Assembly: GCA_024275135.1 (NCBI GenBank)
Contig: JAJRZS010000021.1
Location: 1 to 43,058, forward strand
DNA: 43,058 nucleotides
Direction: 5' to 3'
From: Planctomycetota bacterium
GTDB taxonomy: Bacteria; Planctomycetota; UBA1135
Position numbers and translations under genes: made by a program. Each line of letters starts with the position of its first letter. Position 1 is the first letter of the stretch. Below the pieces are notes generated by a model that was not told the DNA's origin, searched no databases, and saw only the letters and a list, made by a program, of their open reading frames with translations. Positions 17,505 to 26,115 of the stretch are shown piece after piece.

Positions 17505-18317
17505 CTATGGCTGTTCCTTCTGGCGCTGCTTTTTCTCCTTTTCCGCGCGCTTAGCGGCTTCCTTTTCCGCCGGACTCATCCACAACTGTTCCCACTGTCG
17601 TTGGATCTTTGGGTTTTCCAAAGGCCAGGGTTCCTTACTGATTTTGATGGTTTTCCGCGCGTCGTACCACCAATCCTTCCAAGCCTCCAGGGAAGAGCCT
17701 TGGTCCACACCGGTGAGGATGAATAAAGAGCGCTGCGCTTCCCGCATGATGTTGTTGATGCCGCCCACATTGCGTCCGCCGCGACGGGTGGTGTTGCAGT
17801 AATCCATGATGGCTTCGACCGCATCCTTATCACGAATTCTGCCGAGGGCGGAAATCTTTGCTTTTAGTACTTCCGCTGGTACCCCGGATGTGGCGTTGAG
17901 GTTGTCCGTAAGGGCGGGGATGCATTTGGGGCTCGCTTTTTGCCCCAAAGCGTAGGCATAGGCCACGGCAAGCTGGGTGTTTTTATGCAACTCTTTGTTT
18001 TTGCGGGCCTGAGTTAGATATTTGAGAGCACTGGGGTCGGGGTTAAAGCGCAGGGCTTCCAAAGCGGCGACCATCACCTCGGGCGATTGGAATTTCAGAG
18101 CTTTGTTCACCTCCTTGGTGATCAAGGGATCGGCAAGCGTTCCTAGCTCCTTTAGGGCCGCGATACTGGCCGCATCGTCTTTGGCCTTCAGAGTATCACG
18201 CAAGCGCTTGGCAGCTTCCTTGGGTGCGGGTAGCTGTGGCTGTTGGACTTCGGTGGGCGAAGGCGCGGGGGTTTGCGTGGGGGAAAAGGCTGGGAAACAG
18301 AGGAGGAGGAACAGCAT
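17505..18317 (-). CDS. Secreted HEAT-repeat protein of unknown function
   Basis: 270 aa with a signal peptide (LFLLLCFPAFS), a Pro/Thr-rich linker, then helical repeats from about residue 35 to 185 (ALKELGTLADPLI, AALEALRFNPDPSALKYL, ALGRIRDKDAVEAIMDY) that look like HEAT repeats. After FILTGVDQGSSLEAWKDWWYDA, a Trp-rich ending common behind secreted HEAT repeats, comes a charged Glu/Lys tail. No catalytic motif is visible; a binding scaffold is likely. It follows carA by 54 bases on the same strand and may share its transcript, or use its own weak TAGGAT box at 18342-18347. Confidence 0.7.
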   Translation of the reverse strand: MLFLLLCFPAFSPTQTPAPSPTEVQQPQLPAPKEAAKRLRDTLKAKDDAASIAALKELGTLADPLITKEVNKALKFQSPEVMVAALEALRFNPDPSALKYLTQARKNKELHKNTQLAVAYAYALGQKASPKCIPALTDNLNATSGVPAEVLKAKISALGRIRDKDAVEAIMDYCNTTRRGGRNVGGINNIMREAQRSLFILTGVDQGSSLEAWKDWWYDARKTIKISKEPWPLENPKIQRQWEQLWMSPAEKEAAKRAEKEKKQRQKEQP

Positions 18318-18371
18318 GACCGAAGAGAGGAAACTCTCGTCATCCTAGAACCCCGGCGCAAGGTTTGGGTT

Positions 18372-19523
18372 TCATCTATTGGGACATTTTTCCTGCTGTA
18401 AAAGCCGGAAAAAACGGCGAAATAGATGTTCCGGGTCGTGGGGGCCGGGAGCGCCTTCTGGATGGTATTGCACAGAAAGCAGCGGTTTTTCCACATGCTT
18501 CAAACCGGCTACGGTGTGGTCGTTGCCATTCCAGTGGGTGACCATCAAGCCGGTACCCTCCAGGCTCTCCGGATCGACCACAAAGCCGTGGTTTTGCGAG
18601 CTGATATCGATGCGACCACAGGCCTCTTCCACCACCGGATGGTTGGCGCCATGGTGGCCAAATTTCATTTTGAAGGTGCGGCCACCCATGGCCAGAGCAA
18701 GGATTTGATGCCCTAAGCAGATGCCGAAAATTGGCATGTTGGCGCTGACTAGGGAGCGCACGGCTTCGATGGCAGGGGTGACGGCGGCGGGGTCGCCAGG
18801 GCCGTTGGAGAGAAAAACTGCCGCTGGATTGCGAGCTAAGACTTCCTCGGCAGGGGTGTGGGCGGGGACGACATGAGGAGCAAAACCGCAACTCACCAGA
18901 TTGCGCAAAATGTTGCGCTTGATGCCGAAGTCGTAACAGACCAGGGGAATGGCATCCTCAAGTAGTGGGGCGTTTTGCCAACTGCGTGCGTTGGGTAAGC
19001 CTTGGTCCCAGTCGTAGGGGGTGGCGCAAGTAACCTCGGCGGCTAGGTTGCGCCCGTCAAGCAGAGGATGGGCTTGGGCGAGGGCTTGCAGGGTGGCGAC
19101 ATCATGTACTTCCGTGCTGAGCACCGCGCGCTGGGCACCTTTGTTTCGCAATAGCAGGGTGAGCTCGCGGGTGTCGACCCCGGTCATGCCGAGTACATCG
19201 TTGCGAAGCAGATACTCCTCCAAACTTTCTTCTGCAGTCCAACTGGAGGTGCAAGGGCTGATTTCGCGCATAATCATGGCACCCGCCCAACAGCGATGGG
19301 ACTCGTCCACCGCCGCTTGACAACCATAGTTGCCAATTTGGGGGTAAGTCATGACCACAGCCTGGCCGCAATAGGAGGGATCGGTGAGGATTTCCTGATA
19401 GCCGGTCATGCCGGTGTGGAACACCAACTCGAAGGCTCGTTGCCCACTCGCGCCAACGCTAAAACCCCGAAAAACGGAGCCATCTTCTAAGACGAGGGTG
19501 GCAGGTTGCGGGGAGGAGGCCAT
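18372..19523 (-). CDS. carA: Carbamoyl-phosphate synthase small (glutaminase) subunit
   Basis: 383 aa, full length. The N-terminal domain begins LVLEDGSVFRGFSVGA; the class I glutamine amidotransferase domain has the catalytic Cys in FGICLGHQILALA and the His/Glu pair in VQYHPEGAPGPHDPEHLF. HHGANHPV and the NHGFVVD-type segment are also family marks. It frees ammonia from glutamine for CarB, feeding pyrimidine and arginine synthesis. carB is not in the window. The N-terminal catalytic region is preceded by a GATAAT box eight bases from the ATG, so carA probably has its own promoter although it follows the tsaD-larB group by 59 bases. Confidence 0.96.
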   Translation of the reverse strand: MASSPQPATLVLEDGSVFRGFSVGASGQRAFELVFHTGMTGYQEILTDPSYCGQAVVMTYPQIGNYGCQAAVDESHRCWAGAMIMREISPCTSSWTAEESLEEYLLRNDVLGMTGVDTRELTLLLRNKGAQRAVLSTEVHDVATLQALAQAHPLLDGRNLAAEVTCATPYDWDQGLPNARSWQNAPLLEDAIPLVCYDFGIKRNILRNLVSCGFAPHVVPAHTPAEEVLARNPAAVFLSNGPGDPAAVTPAIEAVRSLVSANMPIFGICLGHQILALAMGGRTFKMKFGHHGANHPVVEEACGRIDISSQNHGFVVDPESLEGTGLMVTHWNGNDHTVAGLKHVEKPLLSVQYHPEGAPGPHDPEHLFRRFFRLLQQEKCPNR

Positions 19524-19531
19524 GGGCGAAC

Positions 19532-19537
19532 ATTATC
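19532..19537 (-). promoter_or_regulatory. GATAAT -10-like box before carA
   Basis: On the minus strand GATAAT is followed by eight bases and the carA ATG at 19523. The position matches the TAGAAT boxes of other genes in the window and would again give an almost leaderless mRNA. Confidence 0.35.
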
Positions 19538-19582
19538 GCCGCACTTGCTCAGGACGCCAAGCTTCTCCGTCGAAATTGGAGA

Positions 19583-20659
19583 TTAATCCTGGGAATTCCA
19601 CCATTGAACCCAATCCTCAGGGCGATTGCCGGGATGGGCGCCAGTGATGCGGGAAAGGCTTTGTTGAATGGCATGGCTCAGCGTGGTGGAAAGTACCCGC
19701 ACTTCGAGCACACTGCCTTCCACCAGCACACCGACCACGGGATTGGCAATCACGGCAGAACTGGCGACTTCCACGTCAAAATCTTGCACCACAGAAATTT
19801 GGCGGCCAAAAAACACATGGCGGCGAGGCGCATCCGCAGAGCTGTTGGCACTAGCTCCCAAAGTGAGGATTAAGGCACGGGTGATTTCGGGTCGGTTTTG
19901 GTGGAAAGATTCGAGGTGGTGCAGAGCCTCTATGCGTTGTTCTTCGCGGCCTTGATGCCAAAGGGCCAAGGTCCAGCGACCCAGACTTTGTTCGGGTTCC
20001 AAGGCCATGGATGTTTGGGCTGCAAGCTGCGCTAAATCCGGATGTTCGGCTTGCAAGCTGAGTTGGAACACATCGCGTTCCAATCCTGATTCTTCTTGCT
20101 TTTGGATAATTCGCAATCCCGCCCGGCAAATTTGAGGGTCTTGGTTGCGCAGGGCGCGCCGTAAATCAAGGAAGGAAATGCGCTGATCCCGTTTTTGGCT
20201 GGACTCCGAAATCTCGCGCAGTAAGGCACCCGTTAGTAAAAGTTGCTGAGCATCGGCAGCTTGTTGGAGTTGTTGCCAAAGAAGCGAAACTCGCTTTTCT
20301 CTTTTGGTGGAGGGTGGCAAGGGGTTTAATTGTTGTCCCCAGTTTTCCAAAAGTTGTTGCCACAGCAATTGATGCTCTGCTGGTACCTTCAGCTTGGTTA
20401 ATTCAAGGAGTAAGCCACGCTCGGAACAACGTTCAAGCCAAGCGGCATAATCTAAATCCTTGAGTGGGGCGAGCAAAGCAGAATCACTACTGGCATCCGC
20501 AATGTTTATCACTGGATTCAAAGTAGCATCAAAAGTACCGAAAGGGGTTTGAAGCTGCTGTGGGCCAGGGGTGACGTCCTCGACAATAGGCACACGTGAG
20601 CCTGATTGCAAAACCGCAACTTGCTGGGTACTAAGGAGAAGGAGGCTGAGAACAAGCAT
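19583..20659 (-). CDS. Secreted protein of unknown family, paralogue of the upstream gene
   Basis: 358 aa, with a signal peptide (LVLSLLLLSTQQVAV). I do not recognise the family. It shares a layout with the 378-aa protein encoded just upstream: a short beta-type N-terminus containing QTPFG and a (P)V-I/E-IAD motif, then WxxxL, a W-G-x-x-L/I-x-P-x-PP block followed by KRVSLLWQQ, an RIxxLRxALR helix, and helical repeats resembling HEAT repeats. It ends in GNRPEDWVQWWNSQD, a Trp-rich tail typical of secreted HEAT proteins. An extra segment near residues 275-320 (RRHVFFGRQISVVQDFDVEV) also occurs, altered, in the paralogue. Probably an envelope scaffold. Confidence 0.65.
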   Translation of the reverse strand: MLVLSLLLLSTQQVAVLQSGSRVPIVEDVTPGPQQLQTPFGTFDATLNPVINIADASSDSALLAPLKDLDYAAWLERCSERGLLLELTKLKVPAEHQLLWQQLLENWGQQLNPLPPSTKREKRVSLLWQQLQQAADAQQLLLTGALLREISESSQKRDQRISFLDLRRALRNQDPQICRAGLRIIQKQEESGLERDVFQLSLQAEHPDLAQLAAQTSMALEPEQSLGRWTLALWHQGREEQRIEALHHLESFHQNRPEITRALILTLGASANSSADAPRRHVFFGRQISVVQDFDVEVASSAVIANPVVGVLVEGSVLEVRVLSTTLSHAIQQSLSRITGAHPGNRPEDWVQWWNSQD

Positions 20660-20668
20660 GGCAATTCA

Positions 20669-21805
20669 TTAGGGGCGGGAAGGAAGCCATTCTTCGAGGT
20701 AATACTTTAACCAGGCATCCACATCCCGATGCGTGGTCTCACCGGCCCAAGTATCCAGGGCTTCCAGCAATACATCTCTAAAGCTTTCTCCGTAGCGAGT
20801 AACCTTGAAAGTCGAGCCTAAATCCAAAAATTCTAAATCGGGATTCAAATGGCGAAAATCAACTTCCTCTTGCTCGGGATTGTAGCCAGCGATATCAAGG
20901 GCGCTGCGGTCGGGGTCGGAAACCAGCCAAACGCTGCGATCGGCAAAACGAAAGCGTTGTCCCACTTTGTGGTTCCAGGTGGCGAGGACATGGACTAAGG
21001 CTTGCAGGCCATCAGCGCCGCCATAATGGCCCAGATTCCAGGCAGCAGCAACACGCGCGTAGCTTGTACCTCGTGCCAAATTACGCACCCAATACTGACG
21101 CGCGGAATGGGGGTGAATACCACTTAATCCTTCAGCGGCGGCATCCCGTGCTGCTTCCACCGGGTCGGTGAGTGAGGCTAACATTAATGTTTCGCGCAAG
21201 GAAAACTCTTGCTGCCGGCCAGCAATATGGGCGGCTACACGACGACGGACCACACTTTTGCTGCGCAGGGCTTTGCGCAAATCGGCAATCCTTATGATGC
21301 GGTCGTTGTCGGGTTCTGAGCTATAGGATATTTCTTCCAGTAGGAAAGCTCCTGCGAGTACAGCCTTTGTGAAATCTTTGCCACTGGCTTGTTCCCACAG
21401 CCAAGAAACGCGTTTGCGATAGGGGAGTTGTGGAGGAGTGGGGTCGATTTTTTTCCCCCAGCTTTCCAAGAAAGTGTAGGGAAAAATACTTTGCGGTTGC
21501 TGCGCCAAAATCTCCAAACAAGCACGCGCCAACTCTTCAAGCTGGCCCGCGGTGGATAAATCTTGGAGCCAAGTTTCGTCATCGGTAATACCCTGCTGAT
21601 GAAGTTTGCGAAAATCGGCAACTTGGTTGCTGCCATCGGCAATCTCCACAACCGGATCCGAAGGAGTGCGCAATAAGCCAAAGGGGGTTTGCACTTGGCG
21701 GTCGCCCACTTGTGCATCGATGCATTGCACATGCAGCCCACTTTGGGTGATGGCGATGGACGTTTGCGCCGCGAGTGCAAGCAGGGTGGCTGGAAGGAAC
21801 AACAT
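20669..21805 (-). CDS. Secreted protein of unknown family, first of a tandem paralogous pair
   Basis: 378 aa with a signal peptide (LFLPATLLALAAQTSIA). Shared landmarks with the next gene: QVQTPFGLLRTPSDPVVEIAD near the start, ESWGKKIDPTPPQLPYRKRV and VSWLWEQ in the middle, RIIRIADLRKALRSK, then repeat-like helices (AARDAAAEGLSGI, ARVAAAWNLGHYGGADGLQ) of the HEAT type. Its ending has DVDAWLKYYLEEW. No enzyme motif is visible. It starts five bases after larB and is followed by its paralogue nine bases later, so it belongs to the ctpA-tsaD-larB transcript. The role is unknown; the pair may act as an exported binding or assembly platform. Confidence 0.65.
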   Translation of the reverse strand: MLFLPATLLALAAQTSIAITQSGLHVQCIDAQVGDRQVQTPFGLLRTPSDPVVEIADGSNQVADFRKLHQQGITDDETWLQDLSTAGQLEELARACLEILAQQPQSIFPYTFLESWGKKIDPTPPQLPYRKRVSWLWEQASGKDFTKAVLAGAFLLEEISYSSEPDNDRIIRIADLRKALRSKSVVRRRVAAHIAGRQQEFSLRETLMLASLTDPVEAARDAAAEGLSGIHPHSARQYWVRNLARGTSYARVAAAWNLGHYGGADGLQALVHVLATWNHKVGQRFRFADRSVWLVSDPDRSALDIAGYNPEQEEVDFRHLNPDLEFLDLGSTFKVTRYGESFRDVLLEALDTWAGETTHRDVDAWLKYYLEEWLPSRP

Positions 21806-21810
21806 GGCCC

Positions 21811-22575
21811 CTATCCTTGCAAATTATGTGCCGTTTGCAGCATGCGCGCAGCGAGCATGGCGGCACCAAAACCATTGTTGATATTGACCACCCCAATGCC
21901 GGGAGCGCAGCTGGTGAGCATGGCAAAAAGGGCGGTAAGCCCTTGTAAGGACGTTCCATAGCCCACATCCGTAGGTACAGCAATGACAGGAGATGCGACG
22001 AGACCAGCGATGACTGAGGGCAAGGCACCCTCCATGCCAGCGATGGCGATGATGACATCGGCTGTGCGCAATCGCTCCAATTGGTGCAGGAGGCGGTGGA
22101 GGCCGGCCACGCCCACATCAGCCACCATCTCATGGGAATGGCCCAACCACTCCAGTGTGCAGCAGGCTTCTTCGGCGATAGGGAGGTCGGAAGTGCCCGC
22201 ACAAACTACCAAGACTTGCCCCCTGGCTTTGGGTATTTTCCTGGCATAGTAGAGAATGCAGCGCGCCTGCGGATGGAACTGCGCTGTTGGTAAGACATCG
22301 CGTACCGCAGCAAAATGGTTTTCCCCTGCTTTGGTTAGCAACACGCGCTGGTGTTCTGCGGCCAAAGCTTGAGCTGCTTGTGCGCATTGCTCGGGTGTTT
22401 TGCCTTCGGCGAAGATGACTTCAGGAGCTCCGCAGCGGAGTTCTCGATGGGTGTCGCTCAGAATTTCAGTCGCTCGTTGAAAAGGCATTTGCGCCATTTT
22501 CTCCATGGCGTCTTGTACGGAGCAAGAGCCCATCTTTATTTGTTGCAACAGATTTCTGAGTGCTTGCGCCTCCAT
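21811..22575 (-). CDS. larB: Nickel-pincer nucleotide cofactor biosynthesis protein LarB
   Basis: 254 aa. LarB carboxylates and hydrolyses nicotinic acid adenine dinucleotide to the biscarboxylic precursor of the nickel-pincer cofactor used by lactate racemase-type enzymes. Family marks: HRELRCGAPEVIFAEGKTPE in the N-terminal part; GTSDLPIAEEA, DVGVAGLHRLL, IAGMEGALPSVIAGLV, PTDVGYGTS and VVNINNGFGAA in the AIR-carboxylase-like C-terminal domain. The usual PTSVGYG reads PTDVGYG. larC, larE and a LarA-like enzyme are absent from the window. It lies two bases after tsaD and five before the first secreted paralogue. Confidence 0.9.
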   Translation of the reverse strand: MEAQALRNLLQQIKMGSCSVQDAMEKMAQMPFQRATEILSDTHRELRCGAPEVIFAEGKTPEQCAQAAQALAAEHQRVLLTKAGENHFAAVRDVLPTAQFHPQARCILYYARKIPKARGQVLVVCAGTSDLPIAEEACCTLEWLGHSHEMVADVGVAGLHRLLHQLERLRTADVIIAIAGMEGALPSVIAGLVASPVIAVPTDVGYGTSLQGLTALFAMLTSCAPGIGVVNINNGFGAAMLAARMLQTAHNLQG

Positions 22576-22577
22576 CT

Positions 22578-23600
22578 TTATCCACTTGCGGCAACGTCGA
22601 GATTCAGGTCATCGGATTGACCATGGAGGAACATGGCACGACCCAATCCGGCAATCATGACCGCATTGTCTGTGCAATATTCGGCAGGGGCGAAATGGGC
22701 TTGGAACCCAGCTTTGTTCGCTTCTTCGGCCATGACTTGCCGTAGCCGAAGATTGCAGGCGACCCCGCCTCCGATCAAGACCCGGGGAATGCCGGTTTGT
22801 TCGCAAGCACGCCGACATTTGCGTGCCAAAGTGCGGGCGATGGTCGATTCAAAGCTGGCGCATAAATCCGGTAGGCAATCATGGGGCACAATCCAGGGAT
22901 CGGCTGTGGTGCCCCCTGGGCCTTTGATGGTGTAGAGGAGCGCGGTTTTTAAGCCGGAGAAAGAAAAATCCAGGGAATCGGCCGCCAGCAGGGGAAGGCG
23001 AAAGGGAAAGGCTTGAGGATTGCCGCTTGCGCCAGCTTGTTGAATGGCGGGGCCACCGGGATAACCCAGGCCCAACATTTTTGCTGCCTTATCCAATGCT
23101 TCGCCAGCAGCATCATCCAAAGTCGAGCCCAACAACTTCATCTGTAAGGGGCTATCCGTGCGATACAAAGAAGTATGCCCACCAGAAACGATGAGAGTGA
23201 TGTAGGGGAAGTGGGGCGCAGCCAAGGGCATAAGCGCGGCATAACTATGCGCTTCGATGTGATGGACGCCGACCAAGGGTAGATTCCAGGCATAAGCCAA
23301 AGCCTTGGCGGCGGTGGTGCCAATGAGTAAGGAGCCCAACAAACCGGGGCGGTTGGTGACTGCAATGCCCCCCAGATCTTTGGCCGTTAGTCCAGCATGC
23401 TCCAGAGCTTGTTCGACCACAGGGCGAATGGAGCGCAGGTGGCTGCGTCCAGCAATTTCGGGAACCACCCCGCCCCAGGCAGCATGTTGATCGATTTGAC
23501 TATGCACCACCGAGGACAGCACTTTGTTGTCGGCGCCGACAAGGGCCGCGGCTGTTTCATCGCAGGAGGATTCCAGGCCAAGAACAGGGGCAAAACTCAT
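22578..23600 (-). CDS. tsaD: tRNA N6-adenosine threonylcarbamoyltransferase
   Basis: 340 aa from the ATG at 23600 (MSFAPVLGLESSCDETAAAL); upstream in-frame codons would fall in the protease gene. It transfers threonylcarbamoyl from TC-AMP to A37 of ANN-reading tRNAs with TsaB and TsaE. Motifs: metal ligands in HHIEAHSYAA, VSGGHTSLYR, LDDAAGEALDKAAKMLGL, FSFSGLKTALLY, VLIGGGVACN and CTDNAVMIAGLG. The ATG overlaps the protease stop as ATGA. Essential in most bacteria. Confidence 0.96.
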   Translation of the reverse strand: MSFAPVLGLESSCDETAAALVGADNKVLSSVVHSQIDQHAAWGGVVPEIAGRSHLRSIRPVVEQALEHAGLTAKDLGGIAVTNRPGLLGSLLIGTTAAKALAYAWNLPLVGVHHIEAHSYAALMPLAAPHFPYITLIVSGGHTSLYRTDSPLQMKLLGSTLDDAAGEALDKAAKMLGLGYPGGPAIQQAGASGNPQAFPFRLPLLAADSLDFSFSGLKTALLYTIKGPGGTTADPWIVPHDCLPDLCASFESTIARTLARKCRRACEQTGIPRVLIGGGVACNLRLRQVMAEEANKAGFQAHFAPAEYCTDNAVMIAGLGRAMFLHGQSDDLNLDVAASG

Positions 23601-24895
23601 GAATCCGATACCAGGCTCTGGCGCAGCAAAGAAAGAGCCGCATCCAAACAACGGTCGGCTGGCGGAGTGAGGTTTTTCATCCCCGGGAAGGTGGCATAAA
23701 CCTCATCGCGATAGGCTGCGGGAGGCGGGTTGCGTCCTTGCCACAGGCGGATGGCGAGGTCTTCGGCAGCTTCGGTGGCGATGGGGATGTCTGGCTCTAG
23801 GCAGCCGGCAATCTCTGGATTCAAATGGCTCTCCAGGACATGCCCGGCCGGGGTGATGTAGTAGCCAGCTGTAAACTGCAAGGCGAAAGAGCCCGCCTCA
23901 TATTCGAAGACTTGTTGGTAGATTCCTTTGCCGTAAGTACGGCTGCCCACCAAAACGGCGAACCCGCGCTCGCGCAACGCCGCGGCGACGACTTCGCTGC
24001 CGGATGCGCTGCCGCCATTGACCAGAATGACCAGGGGCATGCCGAAAAATTTTCCGTCTTTGGAAAGGGCATAGCGACTTTCGGTGGGGCCATAACGATT
24101 TTCCAAAGTGCAAACCAAATGCCCATCCAAAAAACGGCTGGCGACGCCGACGGCGCTTGGGAGTTGGCCGCCAGGGTTCCAGCGCAAATCTAAAATCAGC
24201 GCTTGCAACCCATGCGCCTGCAAGCGTTCCAGAGCATGATCGAATTCCGCTACCGTGCTGTGGGCGAAGGAGCGAATGTGGATATGGCCGATGCCCAATT
24301 CTTCGTCGACCATGCGTACATCGCCCACGGTCACGGTGGGCACGGGGTTGCGCTCCACATCGGCCTGGTAGGTGGAACCATCCCGGCGCTGCAAAACCAG
24401 ATGTACAGTGGTGCCAGCTTCTCCTCGCAACAACTTGGCAATATGGGCTAAGTCGGCGTCGGCGACATCCTCCTGTTCAATGGCTAAAAAGCGATCTCCA
24501 GGACGAATCCCCGCAGCTTCTGCGAAACCGCCGGGTTGTGGATAGAGGATGTCGCCCAGGTTATTGAGCATGACGCCGATGCCGACCAACACCCCCGAGT
24601 TGCCTTCATGGAAGCGGCGCATTTCTTCCGGCCCAAAAAAACTGGCGTAGGGGTCGTGCAGCGATTCCAGCATGCCACGCGCACCACTGCGCATGAGCTC
24701 GGTTGCCGAGAGCGGTTGAACGTAGTCGTCACGAATAGTTTGGTGCACTTTCACCAGCATTTGGGCCGCCGTTGTCGTGCTGTGGCGTGCAATGCAAGGA
24801 CCGAGGAAATGCTGAGTGACCAAAATGCCAACGGCGGCCCAAAAGGCGCCAAAGAGCAAGCTCTTCAAATGGAAGGTACGGCTTTCTGGGCGCAT
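23597..24895 (-). CDS. S41 family C-terminal processing protease with PDZ domain
   Basis: 432 aa. An N-terminal membrane anchor or signal (residues 11-30), then a helical cap (YVQPLSATELMRSGARGMLE, LHDPYASFFGPEE), a PDZ domain (about 98-180, with FAEAAGIRPGDRFLAI) and the S41 catalytic domain. The nucleophile is Ser298 in NGGSASGSE and the general base Lys323 in RTYGKG, 25 residues apart as in Prc/CtpA. It cleaves periplasmic proteins after their C-terminus is recognised. First gene of the operon with tsaD and larB; the ATG lies six bases after a TAGAAT box. Confidence 0.94.
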   Translation of the reverse strand: MRPESRTFHLKSLLFGAFWAAVGILVTQHFLGPCIARHSTTTAAQMLVKVHQTIRDDYVQPLSATELMRSGARGMLESLHDPYASFFGPEEMRRFHEGNSGVLVGIGVMLNNLGDILYPQPGGFAEAAGIRPGDRFLAIEQEDVADADLAHIAKLLRGEAGTTVHLVLQRRDGSTYQADVERNPVPTVTVGDVRMVDEELGIGHIHIRSFAHSTVAEFDHALERLQAHGLQALILDLRWNPGGQLPSAVGVASRFLDGHLVCTLENRYGPTESRYALSKDGKFFGMPLVILVNGGSASGSEVVAAALRERGFAVLVGSRTYGKGIYQQVFEYEAGSFALQFTAGYYITPAGHVLESHLNPEIAGCLEPDIPIATEAAEDLAIRLWQGRNPPPAAYRDEVYATFPGMKNLTPPADRCLDAALSLLRQSLVSDS

Positions 24896-24901
24896 AGACG
24901 G

Positions 24902-24907
24902 ATTCTA
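24902..24907 (-). promoter_or_regulatory. TAGAAT -10-like box of the protease-tsaD-larB operon
   Basis: Minus-strand CGAGTAGAAT, then six bases and the ATG at 24895; no Shine-Dalgarno fits in between. The complementary string CGGATTCTA occurs twice in the 42-base divergent gap (24899-24907 and again just before the ATG at 24938), so the two divergent genes may share control. Confidence 0.45.
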
Positions 24908-24937
24908 CTCGCCCCGGGACCTCGGGCGGATTCTAAG

Positions 24938-25399
24938 ATGTGGGGCTTCCCCTTGCCCCTCACCCCGCTCGCCATTCCAGCCTTGGAACTGCATTACCAA
25001 ACCGAATTCTGCGCTGCCCATCGCTTGTTCCGTGCCGACTGGTCGGAGCAAAAAAACCAGGAGGTGTTCGGCATTTGCGCCAACCCCAATGGGCATGGCC
25101 ACAATTATTTTCTTCGCGTGAGCGTGCGTGGAGAAATCCAAGCCGAGACCGGGATGGTGATGAACTTCCTGGAATTGCAAGAATTGGTGGCCGAACAAAT
25201 CTTGAAGTGGGTAGATCACCGCAATCTGGATAAAGACGTTCCTTTTCTCCAAGGGTGCATCTCGACGGCCGAAAACCTGCTGCAGATTTTTTGGCAGCGC
25301 CTGGCCCCCCATTTGCCTGCGGGCGTGGAGCTTGCGGCCTTGGAGTTAAGGGAAAGCCGCGATTTTTCCTGCACCTACACCGGACCAAAGAATGCCTGA
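24938..25399 (+). CDS. 6-pyruvoyl-tetrahydropterin synthase / 6-carboxytetrahydropterin synthase family
   Basis: 153 aa from ATG 24938; the frame is open upstream but there only opposes the protease gene. Zinc ligands His28 (CAAHRLF), His53 and His55 (NPNGHGHNY); Cys47 sits where the catalytic Cys does. [22 protein letters not shown] and [12 protein letters not shown] resemble the eukaryotic-type 6-pyruvoyl-tetrahydropterin synthase more closely than they do typical QueD, as far as memory allows. It converts dihydroneopterin triphosphate, the product of FolE, whose gene overlaps its end by eight bases. The pathway could be tetrahydrobiopterin-like or queuosine. Confidence 0.88.
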   Translation: MWGFPLPLTPLAIPALELHYQTEFCAAHRLFRADWSEQKNQEVFGICANPNGHGHNYFLRVSVRGEIQAETGMVMNFLELQELVAEQILKWVDHRNLDKDVPFLQGCISTAENLLQIFWQRLAPHLPAGVELAALELRESRDFSCTYTGPKNA

Positions 25400-25976
25400 G
25401 CCTCCTTCTTCCGCTGCCATGCCATCCCTTGTGCGCTCCATGTTGGAAGCGATGGGGGAAGACCCGCAACGCCAAGGCCTGTTGGAGACGCCCAACCGAG
25501 TGGCCAAAAGTTTGCAGTTCTTAACAGGTGGCCAGCATCAAAACCTACAGGAGGTGGTGAATGGTGCCTTGTTTGAGGAGGAGGTCGACGAAATGGTGTT
25601 GGTGCATGACATCGAGTTTTACTCCTTGTGCGAGCATCACCTGCTTCCTTTTTACGGACGCATGCATGTGGCCTATCTGCCGAAGGGCCGCATCATTGGG
25701 TTGAGCAAGATTCCACGCATCGTCGACATGTTTGCTCGGCGTTTACAGGTGCAGGAGCGTCTTACCGTACAAGTGGCCGAGGCCCTACAAGAAGTCTTGG
25801 ATCCCCGCGGGGTGGCGGTGGTCAGCGAGGCCTCGCATTTGTGCATGATGATGCGTGGGGTGTCCAAGCAGGCCAGCCGCGCAACCGCTTCTTGCATGTT
25901 GGGTGGCTTTCGTAGCCACGCCCAAACCCGCAACGAGTTTTTGAACTTGGTGCGGAATGCCTCCGCCTCGCGCTAA
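25392..25976 (+). CDS. folE: GTP cyclohydrolase I
   Basis: 194 aa. Converts GTP to 7,8-dihydroneopterin triphosphate, the first step to folate, biopterin and queuosine. Zinc ligands Cys80 and His83 ([12 protein letters not shown]) and Cys151 (HLCMMMRGV); [16 protein letters not shown] and the [12 protein letters not shown] helix are family marks. Start ATG 25392 overlaps the pterin synthase gene by eight bases; ATG 25419 is a shorter alternative that would still keep the whole fold. Co-expression with the synthase implies that the product is channelled into that branch. Confidence 0.96.
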   Translation: MPEPPSSAAMPSLVRSMLEAMGEDPQRQGLLETPNRVAKSLQFLTGGQHQNLQEVVNGALFEEEVDEMVLVHDIEFYSLCEHHLLPFYGRMHVAYLPKGRIIGLSKIPRIVDMFARRLQVQERLTVQVAEALQEVLDPRGVAVVSEASHLCMMMRGVSKQASRATASCMLGGFRSHAQTRNEFLNLVRNASASR

Positions 25977-25999
25977 GGGCCAAGAAAGCCAATTCGTCA

Positions 26000-26047
26000 A
26001 CCACCGAAATTTCCTAGGAATCTCGCTACAGAGACGAGTTTGGTGGT
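26000..26047. other. Structured intergenic inverted repeat after folE
   Basis: ACCACC (26000-26005) plus AAA (26007-26009) can pair with TTT plus GGTGGT (26039-26047), and CTCG (26022-26025) pairs with CGAG (26035-26038) directly inside it. No T-run follows, so it is not a standard intrinsic terminator; it could be an end-of-transcript structure or a regulatory fold. Confidence 0.35.
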
Positions 26048-26115
26048 AAAGTCCATTGGTCTTGGAGTTTTTGCTTCAAGAGCATCCCCTTTCATCCCCA
26101 ACCTTTCCTCCCCCC

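Noticed and set aside
17494..17516. Inverted repeat GAACAG/CTGTTC spanning two convergent stop codons
   Set aside because: The stem is only six base pairs and arises from both proteins ending in Lys-Glu-Gln codons; no T-run on either strand.
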